Below, one piece after another: positions 46,217 through 57,552 of a stretch of 64,000 bases of DNA. This stretch comes from Myxococcales bacterium. GTDB taxonomy: Bacteria; Myxococcota_A; Polyangia; Polyangiales; Polyangiaceae. Where the stretch lies: contig JACPVJ010000149.1 of NCBI GenBank assembly GCA_016191785.1, positions 52,114-116,113 on the forward strand. Direction: 5' to 3'. How positions within the stretch are numbered: the first letter of the stretch is position 1; each line of letters opens with the position of its first letter. The notes under the pieces are model-generated. The model was not told the DNA's origin, did no database searches, and saw nothing but the letters and a program-made list of their open reading frames with translations. Both the position numbers and the translations under genes were made by a program.

Positions 46217-47091
46217 CGCCGTACGGCCGCGCCGACTTCGCGGAGCCGATCGGCGAGCGCCACCGCCGCGTCCCAGCGCAAGGTCGCCGGGACCGAGCTC
46301 GGCACGTCGGGGCGGCCCACCCAAACCCGCAAGATGACCCCGTCGGCGCCGGCGCCAATCGCCGCGCACGCCACCGCCGCCGAGTACCGGGTGCGCTGCG
46401 CGATGCTGGCCACGTCGACCACGATCGGCAGATGCGTGCGGATCTTGGCCCGGGCAATCGCCGCCACCTCGAGCGTGCGCGCGCCGTTCGGATACTCGCC
46501 GCCGGCCTCGAGCAGCACCACGCTCGCCTCGCGCCGCTCGAGCTCGCGCTCGGCCGCGCCGATCCACTTGTTCGCGCCCCAGCTCGGCGAGCGCTCGACG
46601 AACTTGACCTGACTCGGCGACGCCGCGTGCACGCTGAGCGGCAGGCACGTGAGCGAGCCGACGCTCTCGGGGACGACGCGCGCGCGGCTGACCGCCGCGT
46701 CGAACGGACGCCCGGCAGCGATCGCGTAACCGTTCTCGCTCGATGCCGGGCCGCCGCCTCCGCCGGCGTCGTCGCCACCGAGGCCGATGGGCTCGATGGC
46801 GATCCAGGGCCGCTCGCCGCCGATGATGCCCCAGGGCCCCTCGACCACGCTCGACGCCTCGCGGAAACGCCGCGACGCGAGACGAAACGGCTCGCTCACG
46901 CGGACGACGTCGGCGACCCACTCCAGGTCTTTGGCGACCGCCACGTGCTCTTGAGTCACGTCGCCGACGACGCCGAGCAGCGTTCGCGTCTGACCACTCG
47001 ATCGGTGAACGTCGAACCCCGCACCGACCAGAAACGAGATGACCGCTTCGACGGCGGGCTCCGGAGCATTCGGCTCCATGACGATGACCAT
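46213..47091 (-). CDS. DAHP synthase-like protein without catalytic residues
   Basis: A 292-residue protein. The N-terminal 85 residues match the ferredoxin-like regulatory domain of type Ib DAHP synthase: MVIVMEPNAPEPAVEAVISF, RTLLGVVGDVT, VRVSEPFRLASRRFREASSVV. In the barrel the expected GPCSVE, KPRTSP and QIGARN are missing. The ILCERG strand reads VLLEAG, and VDPSH reads VDVAS. IAQRTRYSAAVACAAIGAGADG still aligns with the last helix. It therefore looks like a DAHP synthase that has lost its active site while keeping the fold. It is coupled to tyrA (ATGA overlap), so an aromatic-pathway sensor or partner role is plausible. Confidence 0.75.
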   Translation of the reverse strand: MVIVMEPNAPEPAVEAVISFLVGAGFDVHRSSGQTRTLLGVVGDVTQEHVAVAKDLEWVADVVRVSEPFRLASRRFREASSVVEGPWGIIGGERPWIAIEPIGLGGDDAGGGGGPASSENGYAIAAGRPFDAAVSRARVVPESVGSLTCLPLSVHAASPSQVKFVERSPSWGANKWIGAAERELERREASVVLLEAGGEYPNGARTLEVAAIARAKIRTHLPIVVDVASIAQRTRYSAAVACAAIGAGADGVILRVWVGRPDVPSSVPATLRWDAAVALADRLREVGAAVRR

Positions 47092-47212
47092 GGACGAGTC
47101 AGCGTAGCAAATCGCCGGGCCCACCGGCGGGCGTTCTCCCTTGGCGTCGGGCAAGGCCGGACGCTATGGTTTCGGGGGCCAAGTGGACGGCGAAAGTACA
47201 GGGCGGCTGCCC

Positions 47213-48802
47213 ATGGCGAGCCAGCCGGACGACCTGATCGGGCAGGTGGTCGCGGGGCGCTATCGCATCCTTGGCCGGCTCGGGCAGGGCGGCATGGGCA
47301 CGGTCTACCTGGCCGAGCACGAGGCGATCGAGAAGAAGGTCGCCCTCAAGGTGCTGCGGCCAGAGTACTCGGCCAAGCCCGACCTGGTCACGCGCTTCCA
47401 GCGCGAGGCGATCAGCGCGTCGCGCATCAAGCACCCGAACGTGCTCGACGTGTTCGACTTCGGTCAGCTCGACAACGGGTGCTTCTTCCTGGCGATGGAG
47501 TTCCTCGAGGGCCGCGACCTGGCGGACGAGCTCGAGAAGAGCCGCGTGCTCACCGCCGAGCGCGCGCTGCGCGTGATCTTGCAGGTCTGCAAGGCGCTGG
47601 CCGTGGCCCACGGCAAGGGCGTGGTGCACCGGGATCTGAAGCCCGAGAACGTGTTCCTGCAGATCACGGCGGACGGAGAAGAGACGGTCAAGATCGTCGA
47701 CTTCGGCATCGCCCAGCTGCGCTCGACCGAAGAGGCCGCCGCCACCGAGACCTCGCGCCGACGACTGACCCGCACCGGGATGATCTTCGGGACCCCGGAG
47801 TACATGTCGCCCGAGCAGGCCGCGGGCAAGCAGGCCGATCTGCGCGTCGACATCTACGCGACGGGGATCATCCTCTACGAGATGCTGACGGGCGCCGTGC
47901 CCTTCACCGGCGACACGTTCTTCGCGGTGCTCAACTCGCACATGAACAGCCCGCTGCCGCCGATGCGCGCGCTCAACCCAGAGGTGTCCGTCTCTCCCGA
48001 TCTCGAGGCGATCATCGCTCGGGCCCTGGCCAAGGACCCGGCCCAGCGGTTTCAGTCGATGCGCGAGCTGGCCTCGGCGCTGATGACCACGCCCGAGGCG
48101 GCGGCGCTCGACCCGCTGGCGCGCAAGAGCGCCATTCCCGGGGTTTCGCTGGCCGATTTCCAGCGCGCCGAGCAGGCGTCGACCCCCGACCTGGGCTCCG
48201 ATCTCGGACCACCCGCGCCCGCTCCGCCGGTGGAGCGCGAGAAGGACCGCACTGCGCGCGCCGACACCTTGCCCGCCGGCGTGACCCAGATCGAGCTGCC
48301 GATCCGCCCCGCGAACAAAGGCATCTGGATCGGCGCCGCGCTCTTGGTCGTGGTCGGCGGCGGCGTGGCGGTGGCGATGAAGCTCTTGCCGAAGAGCAAC
48401 GCCGACCTCACCAGCGAGCATCAGCCCAACGTGCTCACCAGCGCGGTGACGCCGGTCGAGAGCGGGTCGCCGACGCCGTCGGTGGTTCCCAGCGGGGGCG
48501 TCGTGCCCGCCGCGACCGCGCGCATCACCATTGTCACCGATCCACCCGGCGCGGTCGTGACCAAAGAGGGGTTCCAGGTCTGCGACACCACGCCCTGCGA
48601 GGTCACGGTGCAGAAGGACGATCGACTGTCCCTCGAGGCCAAGAAAGAGAAGCTCAAGGGCAGCGCGAAGGTCATGGCCCACGGCGATCAGACGGTGACC
48701 ATCAAGCTCAGCGCCCCGACCAACGGGAAGGCCGCGCAACCCTGCTACCAAGAAGTGATCGAGGGCGAGATCAAGGTCATGAAGCCCGTTCCGTGCAAGT
48801 GA
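47213..48802 (+). CDS. Hanks-type Ser/Thr protein kinase with PEGA-like tail
   Basis: A 529-residue membrane kinase. The kinase domain spans about 10-275: LGQGGMGTVYLAEH (glycine loop), VALKVL (Lys), VVHRDLKPENVFL (catalytic loop), KIVDFGIAQ (DFG) and GTPEYMSPEQ. A Pro-rich juxtamembrane linker leads to one membrane helix (IWIGAALLVVVGGGVAVAM, about 365-383). The C-terminal 110 residues include a PEGA-like strand (TIVTDPPGAVVTKEGFQVCD) and end CYQEVIEG...VPCK. ATG 47213 is chosen; the open frame reads further up. The stop overlaps the methyltransferase GTG (GTGA). Confidence 0.92.
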   Translation: MASQPDDLIGQVVAGRYRILGRLGQGGMGTVYLAEHEAIEKKVALKVLRPEYSAKPDLVTRFQREAISASRIKHPNVLDVFDFGQLDNGCFFLAMEFLEGRDLADELEKSRVLTAERALRVILQVCKALAVAHGKGVVHRDLKPENVFLQITADGEETVKIVDFGIAQLRSTEEAAATETSRRRLTRTGMIFGTPEYMSPEQAAGKQADLRVDIYATGIILYEMLTGAVPFTGDTFFAVLNSHMNSPLPPMRALNPEVSVSPDLEAIIARALAKDPAQRFQSMRELASALMTTPEAAALDPLARKSAIPGVSLADFQRAEQASTPDLGSDLGPPAPAPPVEREKDRTARADTLPAGVTQIELPIRPANKGIWIGAALLVVVGGGVAVAMKLLPKSNADLTSEHQPNVLTSAVTPVESGSPTPSVVPSGGVVPAATARITIVTDPPGAVVTKEGFQVCDTTPCEVTVQKDDRLSLEAKKEKLKGSAKVMAHGDQTVTIKLSAPTNGKAAQPCYQEVIEGEIKVMKPVPCK

Positions 48803-50001
48803 CCAGCGGGGCCCTGCGCTTCACCTTTCGCGGCAACCTGCGGGAGACCCGCCATGGTTGGCTGCGCCTGACGCCGGCGTATTCGCTCCACCTGGTGCGC
48901 GCGCTGGCCGTCGGGCGGCCCCGCACCGACTTGCCGGTGCTCGACCCGTTCTGCGGCACGGGCACCACGCTCCTCGCGTGCAGTGAGCTCGAGGTACCCT
49001 GCGACACCCTCGAGCTGAACCCGTTCTTGGTCTGGCTGGCCCGGGCCAAGGTCGCCCGTTACGACCGGGCCTCGGTGAGCCAGGCCGAGACCGTGCTCGA
49101 CGCCGCGGCCCGACGGGCAGCGCTGGCCCGCGCGAGCTCGGACTGGACTCCGCCCCTGCACAACATCGAGCGCTGGTGGGACAGCGCGACGCTGGGCGCC
49201 CTGTCTCGCGCCTTTGCGCAGATCCAGAGCGCGGACCTCTCGCCGCGGGCCCGTGACCTGTGTCGGCTGGCGTTCTGTCGAACCCTGGTCGCGGTGTCGA
49301 GCGCGAGCTTTCGCCACCAGTCGATGTCCTTTGCCCAGACCGCGACTCCGGTGGCGGCGCGGGCGCGGGCGCGGGTGGCGACCACGCTGCGCGCGAGCAT
49401 GGCCTCCCTCGCACACGCCGCGGCGGCGCCCCTTCCGGCCACGCGTCGCAAGGTCGTGCAGGGCGACGCTCGCACGGTCGCGCGGGCGCTCGGTGACCGC
49501 CGCTACGGCGCGGTGATCACCTCGCCGCCCTACGCCAATCGCATGTCGTACATCCGCGAGCTTCGGCCCTACATGTACTGGCTCGGACACTTGAGCGACG
49601 GCCGCGCGGCGGGCGCCCTCGACTGGAAGGCCATCGGCGGCACCTGGGGCCAAGCGACCAGCAACCTGATCCACTGGCGCGCCCCCGGCGGCGCCAGCCG
49701 CAGCGTGTCTCGCTTGGCCGCGAGCATCGCCAAAGACAGCGAGGTGCTGTCCCGCTACGTCGAGCGCTACTTCGTGGACATGGCCGAGCACCTGGCCAGC
49801 CTGCGACAGGTGGTGGCCGACGGCGGCTCGATCCACTACGTGGTCGGCAACTCGAAGTTCTTCGACGTGGTCGTGCCGGTGGAAGAGATCTTGGCGGCCC
49901 AGATGAAGACCGCGGGTTTCTCGAAGCCGCGCATCGAGCGCCTGCGCAAGCGCACCAGCAAGAAAGAGCTCTACGAGTTCGCGGTCAGCGCGACCGGCTG
50001 A
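48799..50001 (+). CDS. DNA methyltransferase of the TSPPY type
   Basis: A 400-residue SAM-dependent methyltransferase. Motif I is LPVLDPFCGTGTTLLACSE (about 43-60), and the catalytic motif IV is VITSPPYANRMSYIREL (about 238). S/T-S-P-P-Y is the form seen in N4-cytosine (and some N6-adenine) DNA methyltransferases. The order motif I then IV and the length fit. No restriction endonuclease gene is next to it, so it looks like an orphan. GTG 48799 overlaps the kinase stop; in-frame GTG 48793 is an alternative. RNA or tRNA as substrate is not excluded. Confidence 0.78.
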   Translation: MTSGALRFTFRGNLRETRHGWLRLTPAYSLHLVRALAVGRPRTDLPVLDPFCGTGTTLLACSELEVPCDTLELNPFLVWLARAKVARYDRASVSQAETVLDAAARRAALARASSDWTPPLHNIERWWDSATLGALSRAFAQIQSADLSPRARDLCRLAFCRTLVAVSSASFRHQSMSFAQTATPVAARARARVATTLRASMASLAHAAAAPLPATRRKVVQGDARTVARALGDRRYGAVITSPPYANRMSYIRELRPYMYWLGHLSDGRAAGALDWKAIGGTWGQATSNLIHWRAPGGASRSVSRLAASIAKDSEVLSRYVERYFVDMAEHLASLRQVVADGGSIHYVVGNSKFFDVVVPVEEILAAQMKTAGFSKPRIERLRKRTSKKELYEFAVSATG

Positions 50002-50320
50002 CTGGCTCTGCCCCAGAAAAGCTAGGCGCCGCCTAACTCCCCCTGCTGATCCGAGAAGAGGCCGGCATGACGAGCAAGACTCTCGCCGGCCAGTGGATGG
50101 ACCACGGACATCATAAGTGCTTGTAATCTATAAGGTGAAGGCCCAGAGCCGACGGGGGTGGACGTCCGTGTTCGATGGATGGTTCACTCACCTCGTGGTT
50201 TCGGGTTCAAAGAAAACTGGAACCCGCGACCGGCTTGCGGCTACCAAGCGTGGTTGTTAGACTGAGCTTGCCTTCAGGACGCACAAAACAAACCACACGT
50301 CAACTAATCCACAAGAAAAA
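50002..50320. other. Lower-GC intergenic stretch with two hairpins
   Basis: About 320 bases without a gene. A short hairpin TAGGC-GCC-GCCTA (50023-50035) follows the methyltransferase stop. Two more lie in series: CGGGTTC/GAACCCG with an 11-base A-rich loop (50202-50226) and GCTTG/CAAGC (50233-50249). AT content rises towards 50320. A promoter for the next gene must lie here but no clear -35/-10 pair was found. Confidence 0.45.
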
Positions 50321-50812
50321 ATGGCTGACGCGATTCAAATCTCGAAAAACACTCGGGACGGCGGGTCGAAGCACGCTGTCGGGCTCGGGGATCTGCGCGT
50401 CATGATCCTCCAGGAAGCACCAAACGTCTGGTACGCACAGGGCCTAGAGGTCGATTACATTGCCCAGGGGGCGACGCTGGAGGAAGCACAGGCCGCGTTT
50501 GAGTTGGGCCTCAGTGCCACGGTCGGTGAAGTCCTCAGACTGTATGGCGACATCCAGAGGCTCCTCCGACCGGCCCCACCGGAGACGTGGGCCGAGTTCT
50601 TCCAGCAGGGGTCGTCAGGGCAGTACAGCTTCACCCAACTCAGCACGCACAAGCTTGAGAAAGCCTTCGGCGACGCGGTTTTTGTCGCAACGACCAAGCC
50701 TCGCGGCAAGCCCAAGCGCGGTGGCAAGCAGAAGAGAGAACGAAAGCTCAAGAGCGAGCGCCAGCCTCTGCTGCCATTCGAGAACATCACCTACCTTGCG
50801 CAGTGCGCGTGA
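50321..50812 (+). CDS. HicB-like protein with basic tail
   Basis: A 163-residue protein. Residues about 35-70 (NVWYAQGLEVDYIAQGATLE then EAQAAFELGLSATV) have the HicB/DUF1902 look: a W-aQgle.di.AQG.tleEa pattern. A helical stretch follows (VLRLYGDIQRLL), then a strongly basic end (KPRGKPKRGGKQKRERKLKS). Codon use is poorer in G+C than the flanks. The next gene follows after 12 bases. HicB proteins are usually antitoxins, but the partner here is not a clear HicA, so toxin-antitoxin function is unproven. Confidence 0.6.
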   Translation: MADAIQISKNTRDGGSKHAVGLGDLRVMILQEAPNVWYAQGLEVDYIAQGATLEEAQAAFELGLSATVGEVLRLYGDIQRLLRPAPPETWAEFFQQGSSGQYSFTQLSTHKLEKAFGDAVFVATTKPRGKPKRGGKQKRERKLKSERQPLLPFENITYLAQCA

Positions 50813-50824
50813 CCGCCGCCGGCC

Positions 50825-51127
50825 ATGGACTTCGTCAGCACGGATACGGTCATCCAACTTGTCAAGTTGGCGGGATCTGACGCTGTCCTAGAGGGCGACA
50901 TGCTCAAGCTATACCCCAGGGGCGGCGTTCCGGTTGTGTACCGCGTGCCCGAATCGGGATTGGCGCGTCGCGTAATTATTGAGATAGGGAAGCGCACGGG
51001 CGTGCAGTCGCACCTGTTCTGGAATCCAGCGCTGGTGCAGGGTTTCGTTTCGCCGCAACGGACACCGCTGGCGCTTGTCAGTGCTGGAGGCTCACGGCCG
51101 CACCACAAGAAGAAGCAGGCGAAGTAG
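50825..51127 (+). CDS. Small protein paired with the HicB-like gene
   Basis: A 100-residue basic protein (MDFVSTDTVIQLVKLAGSDA, ending KKKQAK). The middle (VVYRVPESGLARRVIIEIGK) has a beta-rich, dsRBD-sized look that could recall HicA, but the catalytic His motif of HicA (G-S-H) is absent. I do not recognise the family. Linked tightly with the HicB-like gene and in the same lower-GC patch, so the two were probably acquired together. Confidence 0.5.
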   Translation: MDFVSTDTVIQLVKLAGSDAVLEGDMLKLYPRGGVPVVYRVPESGLARRVIIEIGKRTGVQSHLFWNPALVQGFVSPQRTPLALVSAGGSRPHHKKKQAK

Positions 51128-51130
51128 TCT

Positions 51131-51143
51131 CCCCCGGTGGGGG
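51131..51143 (+). terminator. GC hairpin after the HicB-like pair
   Basis: CCCCC-GGT-GGGGG begins 4 bases after the stop of the small gene. No T-run follows. It may end the two-gene transcript; the rest of the gap to 51376 shows nothing recognisable. Confidence 0.3.
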
Positions 51144-51376
51144 GCAGCCTGCAGAGGATGATCCAGCGTCTTCGACGGGTTCGCTTCAGCATCGAACTTG
51201 AGGGCTGTGACCGGGGGTGGATGCCATACCGACCGGCAACACGTTTGGAGCGCACCGCAGGACCCGCGCAGCCCTAGGCCTGGTCACGGGGAGGTGCTCA
51301 GCGAGCCTCACCAGTTCCGCACGGATCAGCGAGCATGAGAGAGCGCGAGTAACTTCCGCGACAAAGCCCGGATGAC

Positions 51377-51913
51377 TCACGCCGCAACCCCGAACCGCCG
51401 TAGTTTCTGCCGGAGCTCGGGCGCCCGGGTCGGAGTGCCCGAAAGCGCCGCCACCAGGTCGGCGCACCACGTGTCGAGCGTCTCGTCGCAGCCCGAGAGG
51501 TCCTGGGACTCCCCGGAGAGCACGGCGCGCCAGGCCTGGATGGTGGTCGCTACGGTCGAGCTCACGGCGACCCCGGAGCCCGAGTGCGTGGCATGACCGC
51601 TGGCCACGAGGGCGGCGCACAGGGTGTCTCCGAGCCGCGCGGTCTCGACCACCCGACCGGACACGAAGTCCGGGAGCACCGCCGCAGCGCGGGTCGCTCC
51701 GGCGTCGAGCGCCACCTTGCCGAGCAGCGTCACCAGCTGGGAAAACGCGTCCGGACGCGCAGGCTCCGGCACCCGCTCGGGCGCGGGGGTGGTGGCCGCC
51801 AGCACCGGGCGCGAGACGGCGCGCGGGCGTCCGGTCAGCGTCATCGACACCCAGACGGTGCCTTCGTGCAGCATCGGGTTGTCGTTCGGCAGCTCGGAGC
51901 ACGCGCTTCGCAT
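51377..51913 (-). CDS. Hypothetical protein
   Basis: A 178-residue protein of unknown family. The body is mainly helical (DAFSQLVTLLGKVALDAGAT, TTIQAWRAVLSG) with a Pro-rich segment at about 45-55. No signal peptide or known motif. ATG 51913 is the longest start. Codon use follows the high-GC norm, unlike the patch just left of it, so it marks the return to the core genome. Confidence 0.45.
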   Translation of the reverse strand: MRSACSELPNDNPMLHEGTVWVSMTLTGRPRAVSRPVLAATTPAPERVPEPARPDAFSQLVTLLGKVALDAGATRAAAVLPDFVSGRVVETARLGDTLCAALVASGHATHSGSGVAVSSTVATTIQAWRAVLSGESQDLSGCDETLDTWCADLVAALSGTPTRAPELRQKLRRFGVAA

Positions 51914-52002
51914 GCGGCGTATTTCAAGCGCCCCCCGGCGCAGTGGCCAACAAAGCCGGGGCGCGCGAGCATCCAGCGCCGAGCCACGCTATCCTCGCGG
52001 GC

Positions 52003-52533
52003 ATGCGTATGGTTTCCGTGCTCCTCGCGGCGGGCGCGCTCGCGTGCTCCGCGAACCCTCCCCCGCGCTGGCAAGAGGGCGGGGCGCCGCTGGTGATCAG
52101 TCCCGCGCGCTGGGACCGCCCCGACGACGACTCGATCCAGATCCACGCCGACGGCAAGGTCACCGAGGACGGCTCGCTGCTGTTCGTGATCGACCGCGCT
52201 GGACGCGTGGTCGACAAGGACTACGAGCCGCTGGCGATCGTGCTGCCCGACGGCCACGTCGGAGGGCCCGACAACACGCTGCTCGGGCGCATCGGACACG
52301 CCAACGCGGCGCCCCCGGGCTCGGCGGCGGCGTGGCTCGCGGTCATGCCCAACGGTCAGGTCGTGCGCTACGACGAAGAGGGCGATCGCCACGACGCCGG
52401 CGTCTGGTACGGCTGCGAAGGCCCGCAGAAACGCACCTGCACCCTGGTCTCCCACGTGCTCTGGGTCCAGGACTACGTGCGCCGCTCACGGGGCGGCGTC
52501 TCGGTCGGCGTCGGCGTGATGATGACGCCCTGA
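52003..52533 (+). CDS. Hypothetical lipoprotein
   Basis: A 176-residue lipoprotein (MRMVSVLLAAGALAC, lipobox ALAC) with a beta-rich mature part (IQIHADGKVTEDGSLLFVI, WLAVMPNGQVVRYDEEGD). It ends in VSVGVGVMMTP. I do not recognise the family. ATG 52009 is an alternative start. Divergent from the 51377-51913 gene; serS follows 26 bases later. Confidence 0.55.
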   Translation: MRMVSVLLAAGALACSANPPPRWQEGGAPLVISPARWDRPDDDSIQIHADGKVTEDGSLLFVIDRAGRVVDKDYEPLAIVLPDGHVGGPDNTLLGRIGHANAAPPGSAAAWLAVMPNGQVVRYDEEGDRHDAGVWYGCEGPQKRTCTLVSHVLWVQDYVRRSRGGVSVGVGVMMTP

Positions 52534-52559
52534 GCCGAATTGGCTAGAACCCCGGCACC

Positions 52560-53864
<1,305 letters not shown>

Positions 53865-53867
53865 CGC

Positions 53868-56198
53868 TCAGCGCCGACGGCCGCCCGGCTTCTTGCCCCG
53901 ACCGCCGCCTTGCTTCCGAGGGCCGCCGCGCTTGTCGCCGCGGGCGGCCACGGGGTTCGGCTTGCCGCGGCCGGGCCGGCCACGGGTCGGCGCCGACGGC
54001 GCGCGCCCCCGCGAGCCGCGATCGCTCCCGGTGCGTTCCATCTGCCGCAGCATGCGCTCGGGCAGCACGCGCCGCGCCAGCGTCATGCGCCGGAGCACGG
54101 CCACGTCTTCGATCTCGACCACCATGCGGTCGCCCAGCGTGATGCGATCTCCGGATCGAAGCCCCACCACCGAGAGCTCGTCCTCGGTCGCCTCGTAGTG
54201 ATCGGGACCGAGCACCTCGAAGCGCACCAAGACGTCGACGAACGGCGCATCGAGCGCCACGAACAGCCCGCTGCCCACGATGGCGGTCACGGTGCCCTCG
54301 AGCACGTCGCCGATCAGCGTGCGCATGTGCAGCGCGCGATACAGGTCGACCACCTCGCGTTCGACCTCCATCGCGGCGCGCTCTCGGGTGCTGGCGGACG
54401 TCGCCGCCATGCGCAGGTCTTCCACCGCGCTCGGCGAAATGTCGATCTTTCCGCCCCGCAGCACGTGCTTGACCGCGCGGTGCACCACCAGGTCGGGGTA
54501 ACGACGGATCGGCGAAGTGAAATGCAAATAGGCGGAAGAAGCCAGGCCAAAATGGCCGATGTTGGCGATGTCGTACTGCGCCTGCTTCATCGAGCGCAGC
54601 ATCAGCATCTCGAGCACCTGCTTCTTCTCGTGCTCCTTGATGCTCGCCAGAAATGCGCTCACGCCCCGGGGCTCGAGCAGCTCGTCCACCGCCAGGTCGA
54701 GGCCGATCGTCTCGGCACAGGCCCCCAACCGGGCCAGCTTCGCCTCGTCGGGCTTGTCGTGCACGCGGTAGATCGCAGGGCAGCGCTTCTTGCCCAGCCA
54801 CTCGGCAACCAGCTCGTTGGCCAAGAGCATCAGCTCTTCGATCATCTGGTACGCGCGCTTGATGCCCGGATCTTGCGCCCGGCGGATCACGTCCGTCGGC
54901 TCGCCGGTCTGCTCGTCGAGCACGACCTTCGCCTCGGGCAGGTCCATGTCCAGCGCGCCCCGGGCCATGCGCCGCTTGCGCAGCTTCCGCGCGAGCTCGT
55001 CCAGGACCTTCAGGTCCTTCTTCATGTGCTCGGCCTGGACGCTCTTCGGTGGCGCCTCGGTGAACCCCAGCGCGCGCGCGACGCCGGGGTAGGTCAGCAT
55101 GGCCTGCGAGCGCATCAGGCCCTCCACGATCTCGAACTTCGTCACCACCCCGCTGCGATCGAGATCGGCGATCACGCACAAACACAGCCGATCGGCCTCG
55201 GGCATGAGCGAGCACAGGTCGGCGGCCAGGGCAGCCGGCAGCATCGGAATCGCGCGATCGGGCAGGTAAATGGTGCAGCCGCGAGCCCGGGCCTCGGCGT
55301 CTAGCTCGGCGCCGGGCTGCACGTACTCGCTGACGTCGGCGATGGCCACCCACGCGCGATACCCCTCGCCCGAGCGCTCGACCCACACCGCGTCGTCGTG
55401 GTCCCGCGCGTCCTCCGGGTCGATGGTGGGCAACGGGACCTTGCGCAGGTCCACACGGCCGTCGGCGTGCAAGCGCGAGAGCTTCGCGGCCATGGCCTCG
55501 GCCTCGCGCATCGCGCCGTCGGGGTGCTCTTCCTGGATCTGCTCGCGCAGCAAGATCTTCTCGACCTCGACCACCGGATCGCCGGGCGCCCCCAGCACCG
55601 CGATCAGATCCGCCTCGGCGTTCTCGTTCGCGTACTGGGGAAAGCGCGTGATGCTGACCACCGCGGCGTCGCCGTCGTTGCCCACCTTGGCGTGAGCCGA
55701 GACCACGATCGGCCCCCGAACGCGTGCGTCGTCGGGCTCGAGCCACACGCTCTTGCCCTTGCGCCGGAGCACGCCCGCCAGCCGCGGGCTGCGCCGGGCC
55801 AAGATGGACTCGATGCGGCCCTCGACCCCGCGCGACGTCCGCCCGATGGGCGCGACCTGCACGCGATCGCCGTGCATCGCGCCGCCGATGCCGTCGGGCG
55901 CGATGTACACGTCGTCGTGGCCCACCGCCGAGACGAACCCGAAGCCCCGGGGGTGCACGCTGAGCATGCCCTCCCAGGAGCCGCCGCCGCTCTCGGCACG
56001 CTTCTGTGCCTTGAAGCGCTGCCCCGAGATCGGCTTCAGGGTCCCGTCGAGGCTCAGCTGATCGAGCAGGGTCAGCAGCCGTGAGTACGAGGCCTCGTCG
56101 ACGCCCAGGCGGGTCGCGAGCTCGCGCGCGTGCAGCGGCCGCTGGGCCTCTTCCAGGCAGCGCGCGATCTCACCGCGCGCGGGCAGGGGTTTTGCCAT
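53868..56198 (-). CDS. rnr: Ribonuclease R
   Basis: A 776-residue RNB-family 3'-5' exoribonuclease. An N-terminal winged HTH (ARGEIARCLEEAQRPLHARE) leads to cold-shock-like domains (GFGFVSAVGHDDVYIAPDGI), then the RNB catalytic region with metal Asp residues (TIDPEDARDHDDAVWVER; about 262) and HFTSPIRRYPDLVVHR. An S1 domain (VLEGTVTAIVGSGLFVALDA) and a basic Arg/Gly/Lys-rich end close it. ATG 56198 is chosen; 75 bases of open frame lie upstream. Convergent with serS (3-base gap). Confidence 0.94.
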   Translation of the reverse strand: MAKPLPARGEIARCLEEAQRPLHARELATRLGVDEASYSRLLTLLDQLSLDGTLKPISGQRFKAQKRAESGGGSWEGMLSVHPRGFGFVSAVGHDDVYIAPDGIGGAMHGDRVQVAPIGRTSRGVEGRIESILARRSPRLAGVLRRKGKSVWLEPDDARVRGPIVVSAHAKVGNDGDAAVVSITRFPQYANENAEADLIAVLGAPGDPVVEVEKILLREQIQEEHPDGAMREAEAMAAKLSRLHADGRVDLRKVPLPTIDPEDARDHDDAVWVERSGEGYRAWVAIADVSEYVQPGAELDAEARARGCTIYLPDRAIPMLPAALAADLCSLMPEADRLCLCVIADLDRSGVVTKFEIVEGLMRSQAMLTYPGVARALGFTEAPPKSVQAEHMKKDLKVLDELARKLRKRRMARGALDMDLPEAKVVLDEQTGEPTDVIRRAQDPGIKRAYQMIEELMLLANELVAEWLGKKRCPAIYRVHDKPDEAKLARLGACAETIGLDLAVDELLEPRGVSAFLASIKEHEKKQVLEMLMLRSMKQAQYDIANIGHFGLASSAYLHFTSPIRRYPDLVVHRAVKHVLRGGKIDISPSAVEDLRMAATSASTRERAAMEVEREVVDLYRALHMRTLIGDVLEGTVTAIVGSGLFVALDAPFVDVLVRFEVLGPDHYEATEDELSVVGLRSGDRITLGDRMVVEIEDVAVLRRMTLARRVLPERMLRQMERTGSDRGSRGRAPSAPTRGRPGRGKPNPVAARGDKRGGPRKQGGGRGKKPGGRRR

Positions 56199-56283
56199 GC
56201 GCCGGGCATAGCCCGGGCCGCCTCGGCCGTCGCTGGCAAAACGCCCCTCCATCCACCGCGGTCCCGAGTACACTGCCCCGGCC

Positions 56284-57522
<1,239 letters not shown>

Positions 57523-57552
57523 AGCCGGCGGTCCGTCGTGGTACACTCGGAC

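Noticed and set aside
50825..51127. HicA toxin call for the small partner gene
   Set aside because: The G-S-H catalytic motif of HicA is absent; only size and position fit.
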